Below, in pieces: positions 1 to 47,537 of a stretch of 64,000 bases of DNA. The DNA is from Inia geoffrensis (Eukaryota; Chordata; Mammalia; Artiodactyla; Iniidae). Numbering within the stretch: position 1 is the first letter of the stretch; each line of letters begins with the position of its first letter. Position numbers and translations under genes: made by a program. The notes under the pieces are model-generated. The model ran no database searches and had not been told where the DNA came from. It saw only the letters and a list, made by a program, of their open reading frames with translations. The stretch is taken from positions 66,992,784 through 67,056,783 of the forward strand of contig CM070910.1 of NCBI GenBank assembly GCA_036417435.1, written 5' to 3'.

Positions 1-686
1 AGAATCCTAGGACCTGAAGATGCGTTCATAAGAAGACAGCTCAGATACCTTAAAACTTCGGGTTACATAAATTGTTCACGTTTTAACTGTGCTTTTATGT
101 GCTTTGTCTAATTTGAGAAGAAAACTTTCCTTTTTTTCCTGAAATTCTAATTTTCACCCGACAAATATATCCAGTATTTTATCTCTAGTTCATAGAGAGA
201 CATTCATAATCTATCCTTGATATTTAAAATATAGGTTCTAACAAATTATGGCATACCGTTTCAGTTGTCAGACTAAGTCATTTCAACAATTTGGAGGTTT
301 ACATCACTGCTGTGAGAACATAAATATGTTTCATTTAATTATGAGGAATGATACTACTGTATTTCATATGTTCCTCTAGAGGAATATTGGCAGTTTTCTT
401 TAAGACTATCTAGATTGTGTAAATAGATATGTAGATAGATACATGGCATTGATAGTAGTTGAAATTCAGAAGAGTAGAACATTATTGTCTTTGTAAAATC
501 AAAACCTTAGGTATTTACAAATTCAGTGTATCCCTTAGTGAAAATAAAGCAGCAATTTTTGCTGCATTCAGATCTCAAAAAGGAAGTAATTAAAATGTAC
601 CTTTTAAGTTAGTTTTCACAAGATTTAATTTGTATTAAAGAAAGTTTAAGTTGTTGTTTACTTTATATATATATAGTACTTTCCAG
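1..686 (+). other. MAP3K7: MAP3K7 intron 8, 3' part
   Basis: AT-rich intron sequence that ends in the acceptor TTTCCAG before exon 9. I see no kinase-domain coding sequence and no recognisable repeat here. Confidence 0.8.
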
Positions 687-35195
<34,509 letters not shown>

Positions 35196-38098
35196 TTCTC
35201 TGGGACCGTTAAATTTTAAAATATGCAAAGAAAAACTTTTTTTTAAAGGAAAGAAAAACCCTTATAATGACAATTCATGAGTGTTAGCTTTTTGGCGTGT
35301 TCTGAATGCCAGCTGCCTATATTTGCTGCATTTGTTTCATCATTTATTTTCCTTTTCTCATGGTGGACATGCAATTCAACTGTCTCCTCATATAACATGG
35401 GGGCACCTGTACTTGAATAAGCAGCAGTTCTCAACTTCAAAACAGATGCAGTAAACCGTGGCTGTATATGCATGCTCGTTGTGTGAAGGCTAGCCTAACA
35501 AAAGGGGTATCAAACTAGCTGCTATGAGGAATCATCGTCTTTTTTTCGAGGTGGAACCTCAAGAATGATTTTGTTCTTGTATCTCATCTCAAAAAACCAA
35601 TAATTTTTTTTCCAAAAGATGGTATATACCAAGATAAAGACAGGGTATTATAAATCTAGAATAATTGGTTTTACATTACAGAAATACAGAACCTTTAGGG
35701 ATAGTTGAGAGTGAGGGCTTTGATGCCAGCATCCTTGGATCAGTACTGAACTTTATCCATGAAATATTTAAAGGTAAGTGGCGGCTGCTGTATTTAATAA
35801 AAGCATATTTCATTAGACTAAACTTTGTCTATGATACATTGAACAAAATGGAACCCTTTTTTTTTTTTAAAGGTATAAAGATTCTTAATTCTGTGATTGC
35901 ATGTATGTGTGCTGAAACTGTAAAGCTTTTATGACTCTAATATTAATATCCCTCAAATGAAATTAAAAGATAAATGAACATGATCCAGCTTAAATGATCA
36001 TTCCTTCCTGCAATGATTATTGGATTGTTCTACTGTATATTTGAAAAACTGAAGAGAAATCATGGAAAATGGAAATAATTGCTCCAGCCAAAAGGCTTGG
36101 GCCTAGATTTCTTTTACAATACCAAATAAGCAAAAAACCTGTCAAATCAGGACAAGTTATGAGGAAGTTAAAGGAGCAAATCTAAATTCATCAAGTATCC
36201 TATTATAGATACTGGAATGATTGATTTTCCTTGCAAGCCCACCCTAGGATGCCTGCTGCCTTTCAACACTTTTAAAGGAATTTCATTTATAAATAGAATA
36301 TTTATATTGTTAACAGTAACTTTGCTACTAACTTTGAAAATAAAAGTAATAATAAAACTTCATTGAAATAATAAACTATATAAGCTCTATTTTTTCAGTT
36401 GGTATTAAAATTAATTACATTTTGATACCAGTACAAGGTGTCATTTAAGTAGGGATTTCATCAACCTCATTTTTATAGCATTAATGTTTTATGAAGAGAA
36501 AATTTTAAATGAAAGCATAATTGCTGTGATTATTAGACTTATATCGTGATTGTATTGTAGTTTTGCTCTATTTCAGATAAGTAAGTTGATCTAAGAATTT
36601 ATCAAAACTATTCTTAAAAATACTAAAGCAGGTAACTTTTTCTTCCATTATTTTTTCTTCTTCCCACTGAGTTTTATAATGTATTCCTTATGTATACAAG
36701 CAATAAAGGTAAAGGACAGTTTGTACTAAACTGTGTCATTTTTAGCTTCTTCAGAATCTATTATGAAAAAGGTTTTGGTAAATAAATATCGACCATCACT
36801 TCATTTAAATAAAAGGAGGTTTTCATTCCCAAGTAATTTAATTACCTAGCTGAAAGTGATATTAGGCTTAATATTAATAGTAAAATAAAATTGGCAGAGA
36901 AAATAACTCTAAGAAAAAGCTTCCCTCTTCCATAGTATTGCTGCTTGTCTGTACATCTGTACACTCCACCAAAAGGGACCTAGTCAGTGTTTAGAGACTT
37001 TTCTAATTATCCAGAGCATGAGGTAGCCAAGCGTGGATGCTAAGGCTGAACTTTTCCATTAGGATTTAGCATTTTAGATTTCAGATTTTATTTCTAGTTA
37101 TGAATGTGTTTTTGCTATACACTATACACTTAAAGGGAAAGTTTATTATTGTTATTACTACATGCAATCACTTCATTAAAATATCCCAAGTAAGTAAATG
37201 GAAGAAAATAGTAGTTTTAAGTCATGATGCCAAATGCAAAAAAGGCTGTTGAACACTTGCTCGTTTGTTTACAGTATGTTCCTGGGGATTTTCAGTACTG
37301 TAGCGGTCCTGTACATTGAGTGCAATTCAGCCTTACTTGGTTTTTAAGTACTTGCCAAGCTCATATTTTTCAAGCCCTTATTATCCTTGGTGATGGGAGA
37401 AAAGGATAGCAGGGATGGTTAAAATCCACAGCCAGTTTCATCAGTGTTCTCACCCATCAGCCCTTCAAACAGAGGTGTTAACAAGCAGCCAGATTTGTTA
37501 TTAATTCCAGTCTTACCGTTTATTCTAACCCTCGTTTTTTGGGGTGGAAATAGCAAACAGACAAACAAGTATCTAAGAGGCCTCAGTCTGAAAAATTCAC
37601 AAACAATCCTTGAATAAGCCCTAATTACATTTTATTTTTACCTTCAGGGAAGGAAAACAAAGCTTTTATCTAACTTACAGGGAAATACTCCTCAGCAGTA
37701 AAAATAGCTTTTTTGAGTCAAATAAAAATCAGCTAAGAATATTTACCTTATAGCAACATAGCATATTGAAGAGGTCTGTTTAAAAGTTGTTTACAAATGT
37801 TTGACTATTTTTGGTGAAGTATTTTAGAGCATCAAATGTCTTTTTTTTTTCTGCAAGTTTCTTTTATGTTCCTAGTTTCAGCTCCTGCCTGTAGCCAGAT
37901 CACAGGCCTTCCCTGTGAAACTTTTGTTTCTTTATGTAAGTGTGTGTGGTTTTCAGTGGTCAGCGCCTTTCTTCAAATGGTAGGAAGTTCTACTTCTGTC
38001 ATTCAGAACATTTTATGTAAAATGATGTGATGCAGAAATCCTTGTGCATACTGTATAATTGAAGGAAGCTTTTTAGATTTATTTTTGTTTGTAATAAA
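35196..38098 (+). other. MAP3K7: MAP3K7 3'UTR (distal end uncertain)
   Basis: About 2.9 kb of AT-rich non-coding sequence follows the stop codon, with almost no repeats, as expected for a conserved long 3'UTR. AATAAA occurs at 35796, 36339, 36351, 36370, 36702, 38093 and 38208. The 38093 signal has a TGTA word about 40 bases upstream and T-rich flanks, and is my best guess for the distal end. Short open frames within it are not supported. Confidence 0.6.
38093..38098 (+). terminator. MAP3K7: Candidate distal poly(A) signal of MAP3K7
   Basis: AATAAA after a T-rich stretch (TTTATTTTTGTTTGT), with CTGTATAATT upstream. A second AATAAA at 38208 is the alternative. Proximal candidates at 35796-36375 could give short 3'UTRs. 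Confidence 0.45.
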
Positions 38099-38099
38099 A

Positions 38100-39200
38100 T
38101 TCAGATTGTTATTCTAAACTTGGTCATAAAAATGGTGAATGATTTATATCAGCAAATGAGCTGTGAGGTGTTCTGCTCGAGCAGCATGTTTACGTTATAC
38201 AAAATCGAATAAAAACTGAAAAGTCAGTAATCCTAATACTCAATGCTGTTGTAACATAATCATGATTTTTGAGAGGCTGGGTGATTGGCCAGTTAATACA
38301 TCATTTCCCTCAATTCTAATTTTTGGTTAAATGGACTCTCTTCACAGTTTCAATGAATCCTGATTTGTATGAAGTATAACATGGTGTACATCACTACACT
38401 TCTGCTCATTAGAAACCTGATTTCTTCTAGTCCATCTAAATTACATTAAGTATTTCATTTCTTTATCAACCTACTAGCCCTCTAACCTACACATCTGTGC
38501 ACACACACATTCTTATAAACTCTGCCTTCACTTTGGTAAATATACCTGCTTATTCACTCATTCCTCAGCAAATATTTATTGGGCACCTGTGATAAGCCAA
38601 GCTGCTGTGGCTAATGCCAAGTGACATGTCCATTTCAGTCACATGGTAGTTAAATGGTCCCATTTCACAGGTGGGAAAATAGGCTTCTAAAGGTTAAGAC
38701 TTGTGCCTGAGTCTGCTTTTCTATCATCATCTGATTTCAGCAGAATTACATGCCTGGAGACTCAGCAGCCACTATCAGCCCACGTGAAGGAAAATGGAAT
38801 GGCAAACAAAGGAAAGGGAACGTGAGGTAACTTTAAACTTGCAGGCACAGGGACTTTGTGACCACGTTTAAACCCAACATTGAGACCCATATTTGTCTTT
38901 TAAAGCCAAGTCTGTGTTTTAAGCCACTTGGCTGTGCTGTAACTTAAAATGCTCACTAAGCCCCGAGGTGCTTCAGCTCTTTCACTCACTTATTGGATGG
39001 GTGGGGTTATCTCCAGTCTTCCGCCCCACCCTGTACCCACACACCTGAAGGATGCGCTGCAAATGGAAATACAGGTCGTGGGGCTGTGAGGCTTGGTCTT
39101 TAGACTCATTCTCCACTCTGTAGGAGAGTGAGACTTAGCCCAGGTTTTTTTTGTTTTTGGTTTGTTTTTTGCCCCTTTTGCGGGTGTGGGGGTCTTATTA
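38100..39200. other. Non-coding sequence downstream of MAP3K7
   Basis: No gene seen. A MIR/L2-like remnant lies at about 38555-38720 (AGCAAATATTTATTGGGCAC, then CCCATTTCACAGGTGGGAAA). The rest is unremarkable. Confidence 0.6.
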
Positions 39201-39214
39201 AAGAATAATTGGGG

Positions 39215-39420
39215 TGTAATTTTTATACTGTAAACTGCATCCATCTAAAGCATGCAATTTATTGAGTTAGACATATTGTATACACTTGTAAAAAAAACCA
39301 CCCAGCAGCCAACATCCTGATCATTATCATCACCTCCAGAAGTCCTCTCAAGCCCCAGACACTGGTCTGCTCTCTAACAATATAATATTGTTCTCCTTTT
39401 CCAGAATTTTACATAAATGA
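39215..39420 (-). repeat. Ancient L1M 3'-end fragment, antisense
   Basis: The + strand reads GGGGTGTAATTTTTATACTG, AAACTGCATCCATCTAAAGC, then CAATTTATTGAGTTAGACAT, the complement-type text of old L1M 3' ends. It is diverged. Confidence 0.5.
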
Positions 39421-39520
39421 TACAATATGTACTTTTTTTAAGCCTTTTTTCTCCTCTCAAAGAGTTAACTCCTTTGAGAGGATTTTTTTTTTGAGAATTT
39501 TTTGATGCGGACCATTTTTA

Positions 39521-39678
39521 AAGTCTTTATTGAATTTGTTATAATGTTGATTCTGTTTTATGTTCTTGGTTTCTTGGCCACGAGGCATGAAGGATCTTAG
39601 CTCCCTGACCAGGGATCGAACCCGCACCCCCTACATTGGAAGGTGAAGTTTTAACCGCAGGACCGCTAGGGAAGTCCC
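39521..39678 (-). repeat. CHR-type SINE, antisense, short variant
   Basis: Tail side AAGTCTTTATTGAATTTGTT and head complement GGACCGCTAGGGAAGTCCC, with the B-box complement GGGATCGAACCC. A diverged direct repeat including GACCATTTTTA flanks both sides. Same subtype as the copy at 11859. Confidence 0.85.
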
Positions 39679-39699
39679 AGGAATTTTTAATTAGACCAT

Positions 39700-41062
39700 T
39701 TTTAGTGATGCTTGAAAACCTTTCAGTATCAGTTTTTGAGGGCAAATGTAGTCTTTAGAGGACTGTAGGTATGTCCAGTATGGCCTGCTTGATTGTGCAG
39801 TGTTACCGTCTTCTGAAACATTTAAGATCACTTTATTTTTATGTTCTTACAGAACCTTAATGCTTCACTCACAAAATCCCTTGCATTTGTTTGTTAAAGT
39901 AAGTATATTTGTATATGTATTGCTTCAGGTGTTAGAAATGTGAATGGACATGGCAAGTAACATTAGTAAGTACTTGGTGGTTTTCAGCAAATATGCTTCA
40001 TAAATGTAATTTTTTTAGGTTTTTTTTTTTTTTTAGGTTGTAGCTGCTTTTTGCTTGCTAAAAAAAGGAAAGATTAGGTTGATTATACCACAAAACAATA
40101 CGCAGAAAAATATTTTAAATACCAATGAAAACAATCTTCTTTAAAAAGTATTTGACATGGTATCTCATTCAGGTGCCTACCAGTGGTCCTACCTGGTATA
40201 GTGGTGCCCATAGAAATAAGTAAGAGTGCATTGGCAGAGTGTGTACTGCTTACCACCAGAACCTGTACTCCTTTTCCATCAGTGGCTAATCACTGCTCTC
40301 AGTGTATCTTAGGCCCCTGCCACAAGGTCCCACTAAAACTTAAAACTACTGTTTAAATGACCTGCCCTTCATGTCAGTTTTTTCAGTGAAACTGTTCTGA
40401 GAAACAAATGGTTATTTAACTTTATCTGAGTTTCATGGCACTTTTACATTTCCAAGTAGTGAAATGCATTCTTTATTCTGTAATTTAATGGTTAGTGATA
40501 TCTTATAAATGCCATATGGCAGCAGGATAATTGCTTTGAAAGCACCAGAAATTATTGACCAAATGCTGAATATTTATCTTCTGAAAAGCAAAAGTAATTC
40601 ACAAAATGAAATTACCTTTCAGCTTTATTGCTTGTGTCTCTTTGTGGATACCTGCCTCTTCTTTAGTTATTACAGGAATGATGATATTAGTCATTGATTG
40701 ATACATTTACTAAATGCAAATTAGAACTAAAGAAACCTGAAAATGTGTGCAACTTTTTCTGTGGTTGAAGGAAAAATGGTGATACTTCTTCCTCAGACAC
40801 TCTAGAACCCTTCTGACTTTTAATCAGTTTCCTACAAAGATACTTAATTAAATATACATCTAAAATGTGATGAGCATGACAAAAGAACAGAGAAAAAACT
40901 AGAGAGATACCTCAGTTTTGAAGCTACCTCAGCTTATTCTCATATTTACAAGGCATCAGATGAGTCCGTTTTTTCCAGTATTAGCCATGCCAACTATCAC
41001 AGTTAAAACTACATGATACTAACTTAAGTGACTTTCTTAAAATCAACAGAAGTCATGTGCAA
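39700..41062. other. Non-coding sequence without recognisable elements
   Basis: AT-rich, with short T-runs (for example at 40020-40034). I see no gene, RNA gene or resolvable repeat. Confidence 0.6.
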
Positions 41063-41804
41063 CAGTCCCCCCTTATCCACAGGGGATGCCTGAAACTGCA
41101 GATACTACTGAACCCCTTTTTTCTTATACATACATACCTGTCACAAAGTTTAATTTATAAATTATGTATAGTAGGATATTAACAACAATAACTAATAATA
41201 AAATAGAACAATTATAACATACTGTAATAAAAGTTAACGTGGTCTCTCTCTCAAAATACCTTATTTTACAAATTTAATGCTTTTCCATCTTATCAATGCA
41301 CTTATCATGCTAGCACAAATTTCTTTTTCCTTCTTTATAATTTCACAGATAGAAGATTTGTTCCTACCATAGATCTTAGCAACCTTAGCGTATGATTTTT
41401 TTTTTCCTTATTAAGTCAGAAACTTTCACCCTTATCACTTAGAGGAAGCAATTTATGGCTTCTCTTTGGCATATCCGAGTAGCATCGCTACTCTTGCACT
41501 TTGGGGCCATTGCTGAGTAAAATAAGGGTCACTTGGGCACAAGTACTGAGACACCGCAGCAGTCAGTCCGACAAAGGAAATGGCTATTAAGTGACTAACA
41601 TCACAGAGGGTACACTGGAAGGATAGGTGACTCAATTCCCCGGCAGGACAGCACAAAATTTTATCACACTACTCAGAATGGCTCGAAGTTTAAAACTTAC
41701 AAATTGTTCGTTTCTGAAATTTCCTATTTAATATTTGGGACTGTGGTTGACTTCTGGTAACTAAAACCACAGAAAGCAAAACCGTGGGCAAGGAGGGAAT
41801 GCTG
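41063..41804 (-). mobile_element. Tigger-family DNA transposon, second copy, antisense
   Basis: It starts CAGTCCCCCCTTATCCAC and proceeds as the reverse complement of the element at 1796-2600 (TTTAATTTATAAATTATG, CAAATTTCTTTTTCCTTC, TTTTCCATCTTATC). It ends in decayed inverted-repeat sequence near 41782-41804. The complement still shows traces of the transposase N terminus but no open frame. It is more decayed than the intronic copy. Confidence 0.82.
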
Positions 41805-42370
41805 GTCGTCTTTGGGCAGGTCTGTAAATCAAAAAGTACAGGAAATCTGCATTTAATTTCCTTCCTTGCCCAAACAAGGGTGTACCCGAGCCAGTTTTTT
41901 TCCTGCCTGAAATGTTTAAGCATTGTTCCTTGGAACTTCGTTTAGGATCCGAACAACCTGCCTTTCCCCTTAAATAAGAGCCTGTCACAGTGACACATGT
42001 GGAGGTGGTTGGTCGACGATGTGATCAGGTCTCAGCAGATGGTTCCATGCAAGAGCATGAGGCACATCCACTAACATGGGACAGACACGTGTGCCCCAGA
42101 CACAGTGCTTTGGCTCTGTGGGGGAAAAAGATCTTATTTAACACTTAAAAATAGCCAAATGGGACTTAAATATTTGTTACTTAAAGATTTCCTGTACCAC
42201 CTTTGTCCCAAGAGCTCTTATTCTGCTGGCTGTTAGGAATGAGACATTTTATTATCCATTAAAACATGATATTTCATCCCACAGGACTGTCCTCTACAAA
42301 CTGACTTCAAGAACACATGGATATGCTGCTTTAACTTTTCCTTGGTGAATAGCCATCTGTTTTTCAAGTG
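41805..42370. other. Non-coding sequence without recognisable elements
   Basis: No gene or repeat that I can name. It ends at the long T-run. Confidence 0.55.

Positions 42371-42372
<2 letters not shown>

Positions 42373-42403
<31 letters not shown>
42373..42403. repeat. Poly(T) run, 31 bases
   Basis: Uninterrupted T31 followed by a purine-rich A/G stretch. It could be the antisense poly(A) tail of a retrocopy lying to its right. Confidence 0.95.
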
Positions 42404-42405
<2 letters not shown>

Positions 42406-42790
42406 TGTAAAGAAAAGGAAGAGAAAGAAAAGAGCTGAAGTAATGGGGACAAAGTCAGACTATTTACTGATATAACCGTCTCCAGTTTGTATTATTCGTA
42501 ATTCCAAGGTAGGCATGCCAGCTATAGATGTAGTGGTAATAGGTACATTTCTGCTTTGTCTTACATCAGCATTCATCAAATCTCTCCTTGATGTAGGGAA
42601 GACGCCGCAATCATCAAATGAGCTTTGCCTTGGAGCCTGAAAACGGGAGGGTTGTAGCTGGCTGTGTGAGAGCTGGCAAAGACGTGGGAGGCAGACTGGC
42701 TGTCGTCCTGGCTGGATGCCACCTTGCTGTTGGGAGAACTGGGAGGCTGGGCCCCCAGTTTCATCACTGGTAAACACGGGAATGGCCTAA
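42404..42790 (-). pseudogene. Possible unidentified retrocopy fragment
   Basis: On the minus strand, two overlapping frames look protein-like. One (42576-42767) includes PSSPNSKVASSQDDSQSASH. The other (42460-42777) ends in LELRIIQTGDGYISK and a stop. Continuity seems to switch frames near 42640, which fits a decayed retrocopy whose poly(A) is the T-run at 42373. Against this, I see no AATAAA before the tail and no target duplication. I do not recognise the parent protein. Confidence 0.3.
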
Positions 42791-42799
42791 ATCCAATTC

Positions 42800-45700
42800 T
42801 AAATGCTTGTAATCTCAGTATTTAATATTACCTTCCCCGTTCTCTGCTAGGGCTGATTCATATCTTCTGTCACATTATACCTCGGGTTTGATGAGAGAAG
42901 AATGATTCAAACTGTTGGGGAAAATAGAATTGAATGTTTATTTGTGGATTCCTTCTTTCAGAAAAGATTCTAAATCCTCTGGTTTACAATAACACCAGTG
43001 TTACCATAAATTCTTCATAGTCCTTTAGAAAATGTTACCTGGATTTAGGAATCAGTGAACGTTCTGGGAACAAAAGTAAAAGGCTCCCCATGGAAGACCC
43101 CTAGGACTGTAGGGAGAGCCCTGGATTGGGGGCAAATTGCCACTGCTCTGCTCCAGAGATGAGTTTGCAAGCTCAGCACAATGCGAAGAGTCTCAGTAAA
43201 ATGGCACGGTAGCATTCCCAGATACAACATGTGACCCATTTTAAGTCTTGCTGTATTAAACCTGAGGGACGCTGATAGAAAAAGCTGCCTCCAAACATAA
43301 GTGGAAATTGAACTTAATACTCTAATCACCATAAATTGTAGTGATTATTTGTGTAAAACCATAAATGTACACCATGACTAAATGAGTCATTTACGGAATA
43401 TCCTTTCAGTTATTAACTTGGCATAAATACTAATCCCTAAAGATTAAGTTGAACACTAATCACTTGGAGTATTCAAGGACCTTTTGTAATCCAAGTATCG
43501 TATTTACATATGGTAATTTCCCCCGTGGTAGCTGAGTGGGGCGGCTCACTGCTATGTAAGCAGTAATGTATGGCAAGGATGCAGTAACCAGGAACAGGGT
43601 TTTCATCTCTTCTCCCAACCCTTCCCCCTTCACTCCCAATTTGAGCTTAATTAAAACTCTTAAAAAAAAAAACTCCTCAGAACTTAGCTCTGCTTAACAA
43701 GAGGGCAAAACCAACCCTGAAATGCTGACAACTCCTCTACTTCTGCCTGCTGGGTGGGCTCATTAAGGGTCATGATTGGAGAGCACCTCCACAGCGGCCT
43801 GGCCATAGGTCAAAGGCAGGAGTTCTCAGAGCAAAGAAGCAGAACACACCTCAGGAAGTAAATCAACAATTTGCCTGACTTTTAAAATGCATTTTTAAAG
43901 ATGAGTTTTAATTTTTTAAGGTAAAACGTGCACATAGCTTTAAATCAAATTTATCTTCTACAAAATGAACAGCTGCTGCCCCACCCCCTGCTCTCAACCC
44001 ATTCTAAATATTTGCCCCATATTTGTAAATAATGTTGTAATAACTGCTATTTCTTGATTTATCAGATTTGCATACCAAAATTCTGACTTTGTATTACAGT
44101 TGCGGAGGATTTAGCTGCGTTACACACACGGCTCTCGGTTTCCCCTACTCTTTTATCCCAATGTAGCAGATCACAATTTTGGATTAAATCAGCCAAAATT
44201 ACATTATCATGACTATGTAACTAGTGTTCACTGCTGAGCCAAGTAAAGTATGACTGTACTTACATTGCCTGTCTCTAAAAAACATGTTTTTCCTAGTCCT
44301 TTTTTTCATTTGCCTATAGATTTATCACCTTTTTAAATAAATGCTTCAAACAGATGTATCACCCACACCCATCAATAATTTTTCATATTCTCTAACACAG
44401 TTACAGATCTGTTTCCCCCGTGGAGCCAGCATTCTCCCTGCGCAGTTCAGCTCCTCCAGCTGCTGCAGAGGCTTGGTGCTTTCCAGGCCAGTGCTGAGCT
44501 GTCATCCTGTGAGCACCCCCTTCGCTGCTTTCTTGGGCTGGATCGCTGTTTCCTGGACTTCATGTCTGTCTGTTTCATGATTTACTCCCTCATTTTGCTG
44601 AAGTATATCATCCAACGCCTTCAGAAAGAACACAAGCGAGGTAAACTTTTCAATCCGTTATGTGTTTGAAAGCGCCCAATGACCCATATATTTCTCCCCA
44701 GGGTGCACCCTGTTCTATAATCTCTGCATCCCCAGGAGACCGGGTACCTCCAGATCAAAGGACCCTAAAATGTCCCTCTTGCTCAACTGTTTTCTGGACC
44801 ATTTTAAGCTAGAAGAACTGACCTTTTCAGCATTTAGGGGTCCCCACTCTTAGCGTGTAAGAAAATTCTTCCTGCCTTATAGTTACATACTACTTTTTTC
44901 ATTATATCCTTGGGCTTTTTCTAAGGATGTGGATTGGGATAAGGGGAGGGAGGAGGCCTAAGAACTCAACTGCCTGAAATTGACTCTCCTTGGCCTAGGA
45001 AGGCTTGGCAGTTTTCGAAGACAGAAAGTGTAAAGTAGTATTCTCTCGGGCTGCCCCTTGTCCAGACGTTGATGCCCCACCTCACCGTGGGCCACGCATT
45101 CTGAGGGCTCATACACAGAACACCTGACCCTGAAGAGTCAGGACTGGCCAGTCTCAGGGAGGAGTGAGCTGTAAGCCTATGAGAACATCCATACCATGTT
45201 TTCCTAAAGGAGCCAAAGCAATTAAGGTACTTCTGACAAGGAAGAGGGAAAGGTTTTCTAGGGTGCTGCTCAAATTAAGGGGAAAGGGGGGGGAAAGGTT
45301 TATGTAAAAAAAATTATGTAAAAAGATTTCCAGCAGCCACTGTCTCCACCATGCTTCTCCCTTGCCTCCTTCCTTCTATAGAAGCGGGAAACATAAGATT
45401 TGCATTTCAAGCTCTTGTTACTGCTTGGAGTGGCAGAGTGACCTATATAAGGCCAATGGGCAGTTGAAGGGGAAGACTGCTAAGAGGCTTCTGAAAAGGC
45501 CTCTTTCCTGACAGCAGAGGCTTGGAAGAAAGAAGCCTTTTGCTCCCATGTCTCCTTCCTGCATAGGACCCAGTGTGAGGACCTAATACATAGAACTATC
45601 ATATGACAGTGGTGACAGAGAGCCCACATGTCAGGATGATGGAGCTGAGGATGGGAATGACCTTGATGGGTTGCCCCACCAACCCTGAGATCATACTCTC

Positions 45701-46780
45701 CAGACAGAAGCAATAAATGTCCCTATGCAATAAGCCACAGCAACTCGAATTTTCAGCCACTTGCAGTTGAAAGCTTGCCTAAACGATGCCTGCATAGCTT
45801 TTCCTACCACCACGCTCAGCCATGCTTCTCCATGTGGCTCGGCTCAGTCCTGTCCACAGACGGGGAGTGTGGGCCATTCAGGGACTCAACATTAGGGCCC
45901 CCTTACTGCTTATAGGGCTCTGAGCTTGTGCCCTAGTAGGAGGACAGCTTCCCCTTAGCGCTGGATTCCTGCCTTGATCTTGGCCATTGCAGACGCTAAT
46001 CCCACCAACCCACACCATGGAATCTGGACCCTGTTAGCAGCTGACCCAAGCTTCTTGGGCTGGCCGGTTCCTGCTTATCTGACATCCAAATGTGGTCTGT
46101 TCCCAGATGCCCCGTTCTGGAGCTCATGACACCCTGTCACCTCTTGCTGGAACTTTCCAAGGTCAGCTACTTGCCTTACCTTCTATTGGGCACCCTGCTG
46201 TCTGTACACCAAGCTCCACCTGCCTGGCTGAACTGCCTTCCTGACCTTCAGCTGAATTTGCTGACCTTTCCTCTCCCAAACCCCACCAAGGTGTCTGGCC
46301 CCACGTCCTGCCCCCTGAGTAGAATCACAGGTGTCGAGTAGATGGTGTCTGAGCCATCTGCATCCCCGACATGGTTGCTGGTCTACATTTAGTCCCTCAT
46401 CCTATTAGCCACTAGAGTGAGATTATGGACTGTCTCTACATTTTGAGGCAAGCAGGGAATAAATGCGCTTTATAATATACCAATGTGTATAAAGTATATA
46501 AAAATACCAATATAAATACCAATAAAGGTTAATTAGAAAGTTAATAGAGGCAAAAAATAGCAATGGCTCAGTCATGTCAGTTTTTCTTAGCTGAAGAAAA
46601 AATCATCCAAAAGAAGTATTTTCCATTTCTAAGTACTCCTGATACTGTCCCAGACTGTCCCAAATTTTAGCTTTTTCATGGCAATTGTTTTTAATTAAGT
46701 TTTAAGTTTTTAACTGCTATGAAAATTAAGTTAAAGCTACAATGTCAAGGAATGTTCTTTTTTTTTTCTTTCTTTTTTTC
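42800..46780. other. Non-coding region without recognisable genes
   Basis: Mixed composition, becoming GC-richer from about 44.9 to 46.4 kb. I find no convincing exon, RNA gene or nameable repeat. Open frames here (43045-43332, 44341-44580, 45480-45713, 46090-46341) lack family signatures. Confidence 0.5.
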
Positions 46781-47059
46781 AGTGGGTGATGATATTTTCA
46801 AAACAGCCTAGGCCTTCAAGAAACTATTTTTATCTGTTCGATCAATGGGAAAGCACCAGGACAATCAGATCAGAGTTCCTGAAGCTACTGTGGCTCAGAA
46901 AGATAGGTTCCGCTCTCAGGTGTGTTGCCAGAGCCCCTCCCCAGGTGGAGCACCGTTTTCCCATGTCGGACGTCGGCTGGCCTGTCCTTATTCTGCCCGT
47001 GGCCCTATGCGGAGGGGAGGTCCTGGCTGCCCCATCACACACAGCTCCTCCTGTTCTCT

Positions 47060-47270
47060 TTCCCCTTCCTCGGAAGGTATTTGTTGCCACTGCAAATGCC
47101 AGCCACTGTCCTGAGTATGTTACAAGTAGTAACCTGCTCAGTGTTCACGAACTTGCTGAGGTAGGCACTGTTATCCCCAGTTCACACCCGAGGAGGACAG
47201 AAGGCCTGGAGAGGTGGAATCTTTTGCCTGAGGTGACCCAGCTAGGGCGTGGCCAAGGTGGGGTTCATTG
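47060..47270 (+). repeat. MIR SINE
   Basis: GCCAGCCACTGTCCTGAGTA, GAGGTAGGCACTGTTATCCC, then GAGGTGACCCAGCTAGGGCG, the MIR core in order. It lies inside the 46786-47319 open frame and argues against that frame being a gene. Confidence 0.85.
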
Positions 47271-47537
47271 GCAGGCAGCTTGGGCTCTTAACATAATGCT
47301 GAAGTCTGAACATCACTGAGGGAGACAAAGGCCAGTGTTTTGAAAAAAGGTATAAGGTCCGAGTAACAATGAAATGAATATATTTTAAAAATCAGATCCT
47401 CAAGAGAGTAAAAACTAGACAAGCACTTGCAATGCAAGCGTTAGATGTCCATTAGAACTATGATGTCGTTATTAAAATCAGTTCTAAACTGATAATTTCA
47501 GATGAAAGAACTAGAAATGTCATTTAAAAAGGAAGAA
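47271..47537. other. Non-coding spacer
   Basis: Between a MIR and a SINE. Nothing recognised. Confidence 0.6.

Noticed and set aside
42373..42403. T31 run as an assembly artefact
   Set aside because: Cannot be excluded, but long A/T runs next to retrocopies and SINEs are common, so it is kept as a feature.
46786..47319. A 177-codon plus-strand open frame, the longest outside the L1
   Set aside because: Its second half is a MIR SINE (47060-47270), there is no recognisable domain, and other frames overlap it with similar lengths.
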